From Akkermansia muciniphila (lineage in GTDB: Bacteria > Verrucomicrobiota > Verrucomicrobiia > Verrucomicrobiales > Akkermansiaceae), in assembly GCA_945890645.1 (NCBI GenBank), contig CAMDCV010000009.1, positions 45,240 through 109,239 of the forward strand: a DNA stretch of 64,000 nucleotides, read 5' to 3'. Made by a program: the position numbers and the translations under genes. The first letter of the stretch is position 1. Every line of letters starts with the position of its first letter. This document shows positions 43,067 to 52,039 of the stretch, one piece after another. Under the pieces are notes generated by a model that saw nothing but the letters and a program-made list of their open reading frames with translations, ran no database searches and was not told the DNA's origin.

Positions 43067-43345
43067 CACCTACTCTCTCAACTCCAAAGGAGTTGCCTCG
43101 TAAAGCCCAGGGTTGGCGCGCCAGAGGCGGGGCTACCCTGGGGAAATCGCACCAAATCATATCTTCAACCCCAAAGTGGGTTGCCTAGGGATCGGAAGTA
43201 TTTTTGTAAATTATGAGTCACAACACACGATGCAACCCCTTCAGGGTTGGTAAAAATTGTGGTCAACGACCCTGGGTAGCCCCGCTGTGCGGAGCAACCC
43301 AGTGCTTTAATAGGCAATCCCTTCGGGATAAAAAAACCCAGATCT
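43067..43345. repeat. Hairpin repeat array, REP-like (copy 2)
   Basis: Successive inverted-repeat modules are visible: CAACTCCAAAGGAGTTG, CCCAGGGTTGGCGCG paired with GGGGCTACCCTGGGG, CAACCCCAAAGTGGGTTG, GCAACCCCTTCAGGGTTGG, GACCCTGGGTAGCCCCGC paired with GGAGCAACCCAG, and GCAATCCCTTCGGGAT. They are of the same type as 39205-39480. There is no gene in 42977-43415 apart from this array. Confidence 0.75.
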
Positions 43346-43415
43346 CATTCTCTCCCTGACTTAATCGCTGTGATTTACTGCGAAGCCGCATACCCACAGC
43401 AACTCGGCACGACCT

Positions 43416-43625
43416 CTACGACTCAATGCGTATGTATTCCCCGTGCTCGTTGACATTGCTCTTTCCCTCCAATGACGAGGGTATGGGAAGGCGTGCCGCT
43501 AGTTTTCTCACAGCCTCGACTTGCGAGAACAGGCGCATCTGTGAATCGAATCCCATCAAGCGCATCTCCTCGATGCGTTCCAGTTTCTCTTCTTCACTAA
43601 GTTGTTTTATGGGGTGTGGATCCAT
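43416..43625 (-). CDS. Small hypothetical protein after pepP
   Basis: The 69-residue frame lies 16 bp downstream of the intact pepP stop and in the same direction. It begins MDPHPIKQLSEEEKLERIEEM, continues with an amphipathic helix (QVEAVRKLAARL) and ends in a polar tail. There is no signal and no known family. The upstream bases GAGAA can act as a weak ribosome site. It may be a real small gene of the pepP transcript or a remnant of island cargo. Coding evidence is limited. Confidence 0.45.
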   Translation of the reverse strand: MDPHPIKQLSEEEKLERIEEMRLMGFDSQMRLFSQVEAVRKLAARLPIPSSLEGKSNVNEHGEYIRIES

Positions 43626-43641
43626 GACATACTAAATTTTC

Positions 43642-44940
43642 TCACGCATTCATCAATTCTTCAATCTCATCCACTTCGATCGGAATTTTTCCCATTAAGT
43701 CGAAATTGCTATCCTTACCGATGACGAAATCGTTTTCGATACGGATGCCCATGTTTTCCTCGCGGATGTAAATGCCGGGCTCGATGGTGAAGACCATGCC
43801 TTCGCCAAAGGGTTGGTGCGGAGGAAAGACATCGTGCACGTCAAGGCCGAGATGATGTGAGGTGCCGTGCATGAAATATTTTTTCACCAAGGGTTTATCG
43901 GGACCTTGTTCTTTTGCGGCTTTTTGATCGATGAGTTTCAAATCCACTAACTCTTTCTCCATCAGTTCAAGGACTTGTTTCTGATACTCCGCAGGCGTAT
44001 TACCCGGGCGCAAGAGTTGATTGGCACCGCGCATCACTCGAAGGACGGCATTATACACCGCGCGCTGACGTTCCGTGAATCGACCATTGACGGGAATCGT
44101 GCGCGTCAAGTCGGACGCCCAACCAGCATACTCGGCCGCCACGTCTAACAATAACATCTCGCCGTCCTTGCACACGGCATCGTTGCTGATGTAATGAAGA
44201 ACGCAGGCATTTTTTCCGGAACCAATGATGGGCTGATAGGCGAAACCACGCGATCCCCTGCGCACGAATTCATGGATCAATTCGGCTTCCACCTCCCACT
44301 CACCAACGCCGGGTTTGACAAATTTCAACAAGCGGCGAAAGCCCGCCTCGGTGATGTCGCAGGCTTGCTGCATGAGAGCGATTTCCTGCGGTTCCTTGAT
44401 GATGCGAAGTTGATGCATCAACGGAGCGAGACGCTCATAACGATGCAGGGGGAAGCGTTGCTGGCAATTTTTGATGAGGCGGTCATTTGCCGTCTCTACC
44501 ACCAAGCTCGCCCTCAAGTATTCGTTCGTCAGCAGAAAAATCTGTTGCGCCTGCGGAATGAGTTGTTGCAGCATCGCATCAAATGAATGGAACCACTCGA
44601 CTCGCTCGATCCCTGTCGCTTTGCGGGCTTGCACTTTGCCCAGTTTTTCACCCTCCCAAATCGCGATCTGTTCGCTGGTTTCTTTGACAAACAAAATCTC
44701 CCGTTGATGCGGATCCTTCGCATCGGGAAACAAAATGAGCGCCGTATCTTCTTGATCGACGCCGCAGAGGTAAAATAAATCGGCATTTTGCTTGAAGGGC
44801 ATCGAGCCATCCGCGTTGGTCGGATATACGTCGTTCGAGAGCACGATCACGATACTATCCGCAGGCAACAACGCACGCAGTTTTTCGCGATTGCGAACGA
44901 AGAGTTGTGGGTCGATGGGCTGGTAGCGCATAGACAACAT
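43642..44940 (-). CDS. pepP: Xaa-Pro aminopeptidase (aminopeptidase P)
   Basis: The start at 44940 is chosen because a GAGGAG sits 11 bp upstream; the ATG at 44967 lies before it. The 432-residue M24B peptidase has an N-terminal creatinase-like domain (FKQNADLFYLCGVDQEDTALILFPDA) and the C-terminal pita-bread domain. Metal ligands are two Asp (LLLDVAAEYAGWASDLTRTI), His (GTSHHLGLDVHDV) and two Glu (TIEPGIYI and IRIENDF). It removes N-terminal residues before proline. It follows nadK by 51 bp. Its final 53 codons are duplicated at 39759-39923, so the C-terminus may have come from a related element. Confidence 0.96.
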   Translation of the reverse strand: MLSMRYQPIDPQLFVRNREKLRALLPADSIVIVLSNDVYPTNADGSMPFKQNADLFYLCGVDQEDTALILFPDAKDPHQREILFVKETSEQIAIWEGEKLGKVQARKATGIERVEWFHSFDAMLQQLIPQAQQIFLLTNEYLRASLVVETANDRLIKNCQQRFPLHRYERLAPLMHQLRIIKEPQEIALMQQACDITEAGFRRLLKFVKPGVGEWEVEAELIHEFVRRGSRGFAYQPIIGSGKNACVLHYISNDAVCKDGEMLLLDVAAEYAGWASDLTRTIPVNGRFTERQRAVYNAVLRVMRGANQLLRPGNTPAEYQKQVLELMEKELVDLKLIDQKAAKEQGPDKPLVKKYFMHGTSHHLGLDVHDVFPPHQPFGEGMVFTIEPGIYIREENMGIRIENDFVIGKDSNFDLMGKIPIEVDEIEELMNA

Positions 44941-44991
44941 CAAACCAAAGTCTCCTCGCCGCGCCAATCACAATGTGCGGACACCGACAGA

Positions 44992-45843
44992 TTATCCGCG
45001 CCAGCCTAACTTCTGCCGCAACGCTTCATAAAACGAACGGTTTTTCAAACGCAGCAATTGAAACGAACGCGAAGACTTGCGCACGCGGATGCGAGTGCCG
45101 GCAAACACCTCTACGATGTCGCGACCATCCACTGTGAAAAACATCGGCTCCTCGCCCGTGCCTTCGGGCACGATTTCCACCTGTGCATCGTCATTCACCA
45201 CCAGCGAGCGATAGCTCAAGGAATGCGGGCAGATCGGGGTGATGACAAACACCCGCGCATCCGGACTGATCAAAGGCCCACCTGCGGAAAGGTTGTAGGC
45301 TGTGGAACCAGTCGGTGTCGCCACAATCAAGCCGTCCGCGCGGTAGTGATTGAGCATCTCGCCATTGATCAAGGCGCACAAGCTCACCAACTTACCCGTT
45401 TGACCACGCGCTAACACCACTTCATTGAGTGCCAAAAATTCTCGGCTCGATCCATCGGCATGCACGATTTCCGAATGCAATAAGGTTCGCTCGCTGGTTC
45501 GATACTCACCGCTTTGCAAGGCATCCGCAAACAATTCCAATTCGTTCTCGGTGCAACTGGTGAGAAAGCCCAAGGTCCCGATATTGATCCCCGCCACTGG
45601 CTTTTCCGTGCTGCCCAGTTTTTCCATCGCCGCCAGCATCGTGCCATCGCCGCCGAGCACAGCGATCACATCCGCATGCAAAGCTAGCTCATCCGCCGAG
45701 TGCGACACTTCACTCTCGATCAAGTCCGCTGCCGGATGATGCAGCAGCACTTCGAACCCACGAGACAACAAAACATCACACAACGCTCGCACCGCCCCTC
45801 GTGCATCCGCTTTGCGCTCGTTGACCATGATACCTACTTTCAT
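44992..45843 (-). CDS. nadK: NAD kinase
   Basis: This 283-residue protein (start MKVGIMVNERK; ATGs at 45861 and 45882 lie upstream) phosphorylates NAD to NADP. The diagnostic motifs are all present: VLGGDGTMLAAM with the GGDGT loop, GINIGTLGFL, the RADGLIVATPTGSTAYNLSAGGPL block and ITPICPHSL. It is the first of the nadK-pepP pair. Its start lies about 115 bp from the stop of the hydrolase gene at 45958. Confidence 0.95.
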   Translation of the reverse strand: MKVGIMVNERKADARGAVRALCDVLLSRGFEVLLHHPAADLIESEVSHSADELALHADVIAVLGGDGTMLAAMEKLGSTEKPVAGINIGTLGFLTSCTENELELFADALQSGEYRTSERTLLHSEIVHADGSSREFLALNEVVLARGQTGKLVSLCALINGEMLNHYRADGLIVATPTGSTAYNLSAGGPLISPDARVFVITPICPHSLSYRSLVVNDDAQVEIVPEGTGEEPMFFTVDGRDIVEVFAGTRIRVRKSSRSFQLLRLKNRSFYEALRQKLGWRG

Positions 45844-45957
45844 CGGCAAACTATGAGACATTTTACCAAACGCCGCAACCACGGAAGCAAGATTTTTCCG
45901 CCATGTTATGTCGCAAGTCGTAATCCAAGCCTCTCTAACAAAACCAAACGCCTTGCC

Positions 45958-46866
45958 TCAAGGAGGCGAAGATACCTCGTCGAGAAAACGCGACGTCTCT
46001 CTATCATATGTGACTGGATCCGTATTGCGGAGGTTGTAATGACCAGCCATCGGCACAGACACAAAGCGGTAGTTTGATCCCTGAGCCGCGGCTTTGATTG
46101 CAAGTGCGTGGGAAAAGGAAATCATCTCATCGCACTCTCCATGCAAATGCAAGACGGGCACGGTGATGGAGCGCATCGCTACTGCTGGCGCAATTTGTTG
46201 GGGATCGAAGTTGCCGAGCTTTCCTGCCCTGGCAATCGCAAGGGGTGCGATCCATTCCAATGACTCAAAAGAATGGATGCTCACTTGCTCGCGTCCGACC
46301 TCGATCAGGCTCGAGAACGTACTTTCGACAATCACGAAATCGAAACGCGGGTCAGCAGCCGCCGATTGGACAGCGACTGCTCCCCCATAAGACGTGCCCC
46401 ACAGGCCGACAGGTATTCCGGGATACTCATTTTCTAACGTATCGAGAATGCGCGCCAAATCAGCTTTTTCATGAAATCCATAACTTGCTACTCCGGGACT
46501 ATCACCATGCCCTCGGAGATCTGGAGCGATGGCGAGAATCCCGCGTCGTGCCAGATGACTCAAAGTGCCCTGTTGGGAAGCCTTTGAATCAGAAATGCCA
46601 TGCAACACGATCATCGCCGCGCGCGGAGAATGGTGCGGGACCGCCTTCCACGCAGCGAGAGTGATCTCATCGGATACTGTGAAAGAAACGGGAACAATCG
46701 CCGTGGGAGGCGTAGCGCCTACCCCGTTGCGCGGCGGCTCCAGAATGGCACGGGGAGCGACATGCCAGATGAGCAACCAAGCAATACCGATCAAGATCAA
46801 AACCACGACGCCCAAGCCAACCAAAAGCTTGCGTTTCCTTGAACGTGGCGCGGCTTGGGTGGTCAT
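45958..46866 (-). CDS. Membrane-anchored alpha/beta hydrolase
   Basis: The 302-residue protein has a basic N-terminus and one membrane helix (LLVGLGVVVLILIGIAWLLIW), so it is probably anchored with the catalytic domain in the periplasm. It has an AMIVLHGISDSKASQQG oxyanion region, the nucleophile elbow WGTSYGGAVA, an acid in LHGECDEMIS and the histidine in MAGHYN. This resembles the serine aminopeptidase S33 / BEM46-like group. The substrate is unknown. It lies 16 bp after gcvH on the same strand. Confidence 0.85.
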   Translation of the reverse strand: MTTQAAPRSRKRKLLVGLGVVVLILIGIAWLLIWHVAPRAILEPPRNGVGATPPTAIVPVSFTVSDEITLAAWKAVPHHSPRAAMIVLHGISDSKASQQGTLSHLARRGILAIAPDLRGHGDSPGVASYGFHEKADLARILDTLENEYPGIPVGLWGTSYGGAVAVQSAAADPRFDFVIVESTFSSLIEVGREQVSIHSFESLEWIAPLAIARAGKLGNFDPQQIAPAVAMRSITVPVLHLHGECDEMISFSHALAIKAAAQGSNYRFVSVPMAGHYNLRNTDPVTYDRETSRFLDEVSSPP

Positions 46867-46882
46867 GCTAAGCTTCGCTGCC

Positions 46883-47260
46883 TCAAGAAATCATCGCTTG
46901 ATAAGCGGCAGCATCCATCAATTTCTCGACGGCGGCTATGTCTTTGACGCGCAATTTGAAAATCCATCCTTTGCCATAAGGATCAGTATTCACGAGAGCC
47001 GGATCAGCTTCTACTTCAGGATTTCCTTCTACGATTTCCCCCGATATTGGGGCATAAATGTCACTGGCCGCTTTGACGGATTCCACAACGGCAGTTGGGT
47101 CACCGAGATCCACGTGGCGACCCACGGCAGGAAGTTCCACGAACACAACATCGGTAAGCTCGGCTTGGGCGTGATCGGTGATACCGACGGTGGCGATGTC
47201 ACCTTCGAGGCGAACCCATTCGTGCGAATTGTTGTAGCGGAGATCAGCGGGAATATTCAT
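46883..47260 (-). CDS. gcvH: Glycine cleavage system H protein
   Basis: The 125-residue protein carries the aminomethyl group on a lipoyl lysine. The lipoylation site is in ESVKAASDIYAPISG, preceded by HEWVRLEGDIATVGITDHAQAELTDVVFVELP, which is the family pattern. The C-terminal YGKGWIFKLRV is typical. It follows gcvT by 11 bp. The decarboxylase GcvP is not in the window. Confidence 0.97.
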   Translation of the reverse strand: MNIPADLRYNNSHEWVRLEGDIATVGITDHAQAELTDVVFVELPAVGRHVDLGDPTAVVESVKAASDIYAPISGEIVEGNPEVEADPALVNTDPYGKGWIFKLRVKDIAAVEKLMDAAAYQAMIS

Positions 47261-47271
47261 GGCTGCAGCAG

Positions 47272-48369
47272 TTATGAGGCTTTGGCGTTCGTTTTGTAAA
47301 ATGGTTTTTTGACGACCTTGGCAGAAAATTTGCGACCACGCACATCGATCTGCAGAAGAGTGCCGAGCTTGCAGTGCTCGATTGGCAGATAGGCAATGCC
47401 AATACCTGTCATCAGACTTGGCGAAAGGACACCGCTCGATAGCTCACCAATCACTTCACCAGCTGGCGTTTCCACCGTGTAGTGAGCTCGCGGTGGCGCG
47501 CCTTTTTCGAGGTATTGCAGGCCAACGAGCTTGCGCGTGAGGCCGTTTGATTTTTGCGCAGCAAGAACATCGCGGCCGATGAAGTCGCCTTTATCGAGAT
47601 CGACGAAAAATCCCAACCCTGCTTCCAGCGGTGTAAGCTCTTCGGAGAGGTCGTTGCCATTCAGCGGATAGCCCATTTCCAGACGCAGACTATCGCGCGC
47701 GCCGAGCCCGCAAGGTTTCGCACCAGCAGCCACGAAGGCTTTTAACCATGCCGGGCCTTCTGCCGCCAAACTGAAAAATTCAAAACCATCCTCACCTGTA
47801 TAACCGGTGCGGCAAACCACCAACTCTTGCCCTTCATGCGTGAAACGCACGATGCCATTGCGCGGTGGCAAGGTAATATCCGGAAACAAACGCGCGAACA
47901 CCGCCGCTGCCAATGGTCCTTGCACGGCAAGGCCAGCCCAAAGATCGCTTTCATTGCTGAGCGCCACGTCTTCCGGTTGATGCTGAGCCATCCAGAAAAA
48001 ATCTTGTTCGATGCGAGAAGCATTCACCACGGCAAAAAATCGAGATTCCGATTCGCGATAAATGATGAGGTCATCAATCACTCCACCGCGCTCGTTGAGT
48101 AATAAGCTGTATTGCCCCTGCCCGACTTGCAGCTTCGATACATTATTTACGAGCATGCGATTAAGCCAACTCTCAGCACCCAAGCCTTCAATGACGATTT
48201 GCCCCATGTGCGAAATGTCGAATACACCGACTTGTTTCCGCACCGCAGCGTGCTCGTCGAGAATCGATGTGTATTGCACCGGCATATACCAACCGCCAAA
48301 TGGCACCATCTTGGCACCCAGTTCGATGTGTGCCGCTTCTAGCGGAGAGTGGAGAAGTTCCTCAGACAT
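47272..48369 (-). CDS. gcvT: Aminomethyltransferase (glycine cleavage T protein)
   Basis: The 365-residue protein transfers the methylene group from the H protein to tetrahydrofolate, releasing ammonia. The sequence has the GcvT start LGAKMVPFGGWYMPVQY and the folate-binding patterns GVFDISHMGQI, VCRTGYTGEDGFEFF and ARDSLRLEMGYPLNG. The C-terminal barrel is intact. It lies 11 bp from gcvH. No glycine riboswitch is visible in the short divergent spacer. Confidence 0.97.
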   Translation of the reverse strand: MSEELLHSPLEAAHIELGAKMVPFGGWYMPVQYTSILDEHAAVRKQVGVFDISHMGQIVIEGLGAESWLNRMLVNNVSKLQVGQGQYSLLLNERGGVIDDLIIYRESESRFFAVVNASRIEQDFFWMAQHQPEDVALSNESDLWAGLAVQGPLAAAVFARLFPDITLPPRNGIVRFTHEGQELVVCRTGYTGEDGFEFFSLAAEGPAWLKAFVAAGAKPCGLGARDSLRLEMGYPLNGNDLSEELTPLEAGLGFFVDLDKGDFIGRDVLAAQKSNGLTRKLVGLQYLEKGAPPRAHYTVETPAGEVIGELSSGVLSPSLMTGIGIAYLPIEHCKLGTLLQIDVRGRKFSAKVVKKPFYKTNAKAS

Positions 48370-48438
48370 GGCGGGGAGAAAATGACACGCGCAACTCGCT
48401 TGTCAATGACCATCCCAGTCGATACAAAAAAGCTCTGC

Positions 48439-49332
48439 ATGAGCAAACAATATTGGTCATCTCGCCGCAGCCACCGGTCGCTGCACGACTTCACTCACTA
48501 CTGCCCGGTCACCTTGTTTCTCATGGCCGTGTGCATCATCGTCGCCGGTTTGACCAAGCTCGGCGAGAGCCCGGAAAAAATGGATAGCCTGTTTTATTCT
48601 GCCCAGCGCGAGGTGAAAGAAGCCTACTACTCACCGGATGAATATGCTCAGTGGCGTGTCACAAACGTTGATGAAATTGTTAGGCGCAATGCCATCATCA
48701 AGGATTATCAAAACAATCCACAACGCGATATCGCTAAAGGAGAAGCCTGGCGCGTGGCCACGCCGATGTTTTTGCACTTTGGCATCATCCACATTGTTTT
48801 CAACATGATGTGGCTGTGGCAGTTCGGTTTGGTGCTAGAAACGCGTTTTCGCTCGATGCGATTCCTCGGGCTAGTATTATTCACAGCAATTCTTTCAAAC
48901 ACAGCGCAGGCCTTCATGAGTGGCACCAACTTCGGCGGCATGTCGGGGGTGAACTATGGACTTTTCGGCTTTCTCTTAGCGCGTTCCAAACTGCATCCCG
49001 ATCCTGGATTCATCCTGCATCGTCAGACCATTACGATGTTTTTGATTTGGCTGGTTTTGTGTTTCACCGGACTTGTGGGACCGATCGCCAACACCGCACA
49101 CGTGGTCGGCTTGCTCTGTGGAGGACTGATAGGCACTATCAATGCAATGCGAAGCGGTGCCTGGGCTTTACTAAAACGCAAGCGACAGTTCCGCGGGGCT
49201 TTGCGCCAGAGCAACAACGCTCTGCATCATTGTGCCACCTGCCAAAGAACAGAACTCAGCGATCCGGATCTAGAATTCTACGTCCACCCGAATGATGGTC
49301 AGGAATACTGCACGGACCATTTGCCCAAGTGA
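48439..49332 (+). CDS. Rhomboid protease with C-terminal zinc-ribbon-like tail
   Basis: I choose the ATG at 48439 (MSKQYWSS); ATGs at 48349 and 48406 would add residues without a signal. The 297-residue protein has six membrane helices and rhomboid catalytic motifs. These are the conserved H...N....W (HIVFNMMWLW), the serine in GMSGVNYG and the histidine in ANTAHVVGL. The C-terminus has CATCQRTELSDP and YCTDHL, a small zinc-ribbon-like motif seen in some bacterial rhomboids. It probably cleaves membrane protein substrates; none is obvious nearby. Confidence 0.9.
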   Translation: MSKQYWSSRRSHRSLHDFTHYCPVTLFLMAVCIIVAGLTKLGESPEKMDSLFYSAQREVKEAYYSPDEYAQWRVTNVDEIVRRNAIIKDYQNNPQRDIAKGEAWRVATPMFLHFGIIHIVFNMMWLWQFGLVLETRFRSMRFLGLVLFTAILSNTAQAFMSGTNFGGMSGVNYGLFGFLLARSKLHPDPGFILHRQTITMFLIWLVLCFTGLVGPIANTAHVVGLLCGGLIGTINAMRSGAWALLKRKRQFRGALRQSNNALHHCATCQRTELSDPDLEFYVHPNDGQEYCTDHLPK

Positions 49333-49373
49333 GGCATTTGGATCGAAGCGTGACAAGCGGCCACCTTCACGAA

Positions 49374-50021
49374 TCAGCGCATGGCTGTGGAAGAAGAAGC
49401 ACCGCGGAGGCGTTGGATGTTTACATACATCTGGCGGCAATGCGGGAACTTGGTGCGCTTCGAAAGCACTTCGGCGCTACGCTCTAACGAACCCCACTGA
49501 ACAACAGCGATTTCGACATTGCGGCGACCCCACGTATTCATCCAATCGCGCGAAGGCTTGTAGATGTCGATCGTGCCAGTACCAGTGAGAGCGGAACCAT
49601 AGTCATCGACCACATAGAGATAAGGGAGGCCTTTGATTTTGAAAACGGTGCCGAGTGGGTAGAACGACCAATCTGCGGCCGCGGAGCGCACACGGTTATT
49701 GTATTTCAGCGTCGTGCCGATGGCGTTTTTGGATCCGTATTGAATGTGATCGTCTTCTGAGCAGGTATAGGCCGTGGTGCGAACCACACGATTTCTTTCC
49801 CCGAAGGTGTAAACTGGCATGCTGTGGCGATCTTTCGGCTTCACCTGCGCTGCTGCCACCAATTTGGTGGACGGAGCCGCCGTTGCGATCGGTTGAGGCT
49901 TTCCAGGATTCATAAAGCGTGAGGAATCAGCCTTTACGATTGTCAAAGAATCGTTAGAGCAATTGGAAAGGAGTAGTGCCACCATGAGGGCCGAACCAGT
50001 GGAGAAAAGGATGTTTCGCAT
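49374..50021 (-). CDS. 3D-domain lipoprotein
   Basis: I start at 50021 (MRNILFSTG), which gives a lipoprotein signal with the lipobox LLSNC. The 215-residue product has a double-psi barrel 3D domain with YVVDDYGSALTGTGTIDIYKP and RNVEIAVVQWG. This domain is shared with MltA-type lytic transglycosylases and Bacillus YuiC. It probably acts on peptidoglycan from the inner or outer membrane. The N-terminal third is a proline/serine-rich linker. Confidence 0.88.
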   Translation of the reverse strand: MRNILFSTGSALMVALLLSNCSNDSLTIVKADSSRFMNPGKPQPIATAAPSTKLVAAAQVKPKDRHSMPVYTFGERNRVVRTTAYTCSEDDHIQYGSKNAIGTTLKYNNRVRSAAADWSFYPLGTVFKIKGLPYLYVVDDYGSALTGTGTIDIYKPSRDWMNTWGRRNVEIAVVQWGSLERSAEVLSKRTKFPHCRQMYVNIQRLRGASSSTAMR

Positions 50022-50197
50022 GCAAAAAAACGTGTTGGGAGAAAATAAACGCGATTGTGACCGCACAAAAACGACTCCGCGCTACTACCGGTTCACTTTC
50101 TGTGCGGCAAGCAAAAAAGAGCACAATTTTCATAAAATCCCTATTTATTTAATAAAACCAAGGAAAACCAACGCGTGCATGTCACGATTTTTCTGCC

Positions 50198-50836
50198 ATG
50201 CCGAGATTGCCAAGTAGGAAAATCCCGACCATGGTGGCGTCCGTGAATTTGCCCAACTCGATCACCCTCGCCCGACTTTTCCTGACGATGGTCTATGTCG
50301 TAGCCGCATCGATTACCGGCAACGCAGCCGCTTGGGTGACTCTCGCCGCATTCGTAGTCGCCGCCACAACCGACTGGCTCGATGGTTATCTCGCTCGCAA
50401 ACTGAACCTCGTGACCGCTCTCGGCAAGCTGCTCGATCCACTGGTCGATAAAATTCTCGTCTGCGCCGCGTTCGTGCATCTCACCATGGAAAATCTTTGC
50501 CCGATGTGGGTGACCATTCTGATCATCGGTCGCGAATTCCTCGTCACCGGGTTGCGCCAAATCGCCGTCGAACGCGGGGTCGTGATGGCTGCCGACAGAT
50601 GGGGGAAATTGAAAACGATTTTCCAAATGATCTTCGTCATTGCGGCGCTGTTGTGGATCTGTCTGGAAGCCCACACGGGGCCTAACGCAATCGTTCAAGG
50701 CCTACGCTGGTTAGTTGATCCCGCGCATCACATCACACCCGCCACACTGTGGATCGCGCTCTTCCTCACCTGCCTCTCCGGCTGGAACTACCTCCGCGGA
50801 TCACTAGAATTTCTGGTCGATTCAAAAAAATCCTAA
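50198..50836 (+). CDS. pgsA: CDP-diacylglycerol-glycerol-3-phosphate phosphatidyltransferase
   Basis: The 212-residue integral membrane protein has the CDP-alcohol phosphotransferase signature D..DG..AR........G...D...D, seen as TDWLDGYLARKLNLVTALGKLLDPLVDK. Several membrane helices follow (MWVTILIIGREFLVTGLRQIAV). It makes phosphatidylglycerol phosphate. The PgsA group is favoured because of the N-terminal NLPNSITLARLFL; other CDP-alcohol transferases have different starts. The start could also be 50231. Confidence 0.93.
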   Translation: MPRLPSRKIPTMVASVNLPNSITLARLFLTMVYVVAASITGNAAAWVTLAAFVVAATTDWLDGYLARKLNLVTALGKLLDPLVDKILVCAAFVHLTMENLCPMWVTILIIGREFLVTGLRQIAVERGVVMAADRWGKLKTIFQMIFVIAALLWICLEAHTGPNAIVQGLRWLVDPAHHITPATLWIALFLTCLSGWNYLRGSLEFLVDSKKS

Positions 50837-50913
50837 TGCATGGGATCACTTCGGTCTCATCACTTCGCGCTTTTTTTCCTTTCCCAAAAAACGCAATGTG
50901 AAACAATGAGGTC

Positions 50914-52017
50914 ATGGAAATATTGACCATCGCACAACTCAAGGAACAAGCGGGAGAGCAACCGTTTTATGCGGAAATCGATGTGCAGTTGCAGTCGCGA
51001 CAAGCGAAGACGACGCGTACGAATAAACCGTATCTCGAACTAAGCTTCGCCGATTCCACTGCGGGCTTTTCGCTCAAACTGTGGGAAGACCGACCCCTTT
51101 TCGCCGCAGCACGCGATTGGCCAGATAGTGTGATGATTCGCCTTTCCGGCAAATGGACGCAGAACCAATATGGACTTGATGGCAATGACCTCAGCGCCCG
51201 TGTGCTGAACAAAGAAGAACGAGAACTCTTTCTCTCCGGTGATCCCGATTTGCAAGTGAAGCAACACTACGATTGGCAAACCATCGTCGATCTCTGTGGC
51301 ACATTGAAGGACCCTCGACTGCGCCACATCACGCAGATGTTTTTTGACAAATTCGGTGACGTCTTTCGTCGCACCGCTGCCGCGCGGCGCAACCATCACG
51401 CCCGGCGCGGTGGCTTGGTGGAGCACGTCGCGCAGATGATGCGCGCGGCCGAAGCATTGTGCGGCGTTTATCCCGGATGGCATCGCGATCTCTTGCTCAC
51501 CGGTGTGTTGTTTCACGACTGCGGCAAGCTTTGGGAAAACTCTTACCCGCGCGATGGCTTCAATCAAATTCACAGTCTCCGCGGAGAAATGTTAGGCCAC
51601 ATTCCCATCGGCATCGAGGTCGTGAATACCTTGTGGCGTGAGATGATGGAGTCCGAAATCGCTTCCGGTTGGTTGACATTAGACCCGCATTCAGAAGAAG
51701 TGCGTCTGCATCTGCTACACCTCATCGCAAGTCATCACGGGCAATACGAATTCGGTTCGCCGACCTTGCCGCGCACCCCTGAAGCCTTTGCGCTGCACTT
51801 TATCGATAACATCGATGCCAAAATGGAAATGCTCAAAGACGCCTACGCAAACAGCAATGAAATCGCGCCGAACATCTACGAAAAAGTCTTCCCTCTTCCC
51901 GCGAATCTCGTCAGTCCTCTCCGCACTTTTGAGGCACCGATTCTCATCGCCGAAACTCAGGAGGAAAGCAGTGAAGAGTCGCCGGGGCATTTCACGGATG
52001 AAGAGATCATTTCGTAA
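50914..52017 (+). CDS. YhaM-like 3'-5' exoribonuclease (OB-fold plus HD domain)
   Basis: The 367-residue protein has an N-terminal OB-fold (about residues 15-105, DVQLQSRQAKTTRTNKPYLELSFADSTAGF) and an HD domain (GGLVEHVAQMMRAAE, LLTGVLFHDCGKLWE, LHLIASHHGQYEFGSP). This is the architecture of YhaM/CBF1-type exoribonucleases. It is located 77 bp after pgsA and convergent with mnmA. It likely degrades RNA or single-stranded DNA from the 3' end. The end of the protein (QEESSEESPGHFTDEEI) is acidic and unusual. Confidence 0.88.
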   Translation: MEILTIAQLKEQAGEQPFYAEIDVQLQSRQAKTTRTNKPYLELSFADSTAGFSLKLWEDRPLFAAARDWPDSVMIRLSGKWTQNQYGLDGNDLSARVLNKEERELFLSGDPDLQVKQHYDWQTIVDLCGTLKDPRLRHITQMFFDKFGDVFRRTAAARRNHHARRGGLVEHVAQMMRAAEALCGVYPGWHRDLLLTGVLFHDCGKLWENSYPRDGFNQIHSLRGEMLGHIPIGIEVVNTLWREMMESEIASGWLTLDPHSEEVRLHLLHLIASHHGQYEFGSPTLPRTPEAFALHFIDNIDAKMEMLKDAYANSNEIAPNIYEKVFPLPANLVSPLRTFEAPILIAETQEESSEESPGHFTDEEIIS

Positions 52018-52039
52018 AGTCTTCCCATATGTGTGATGC

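Noticed and set aside
48370..48438. Glycine riboswitch upstream of gcvT
   Set aside because: The spacer before gcvT is short and shows no conserved glycine-aptamer bases.
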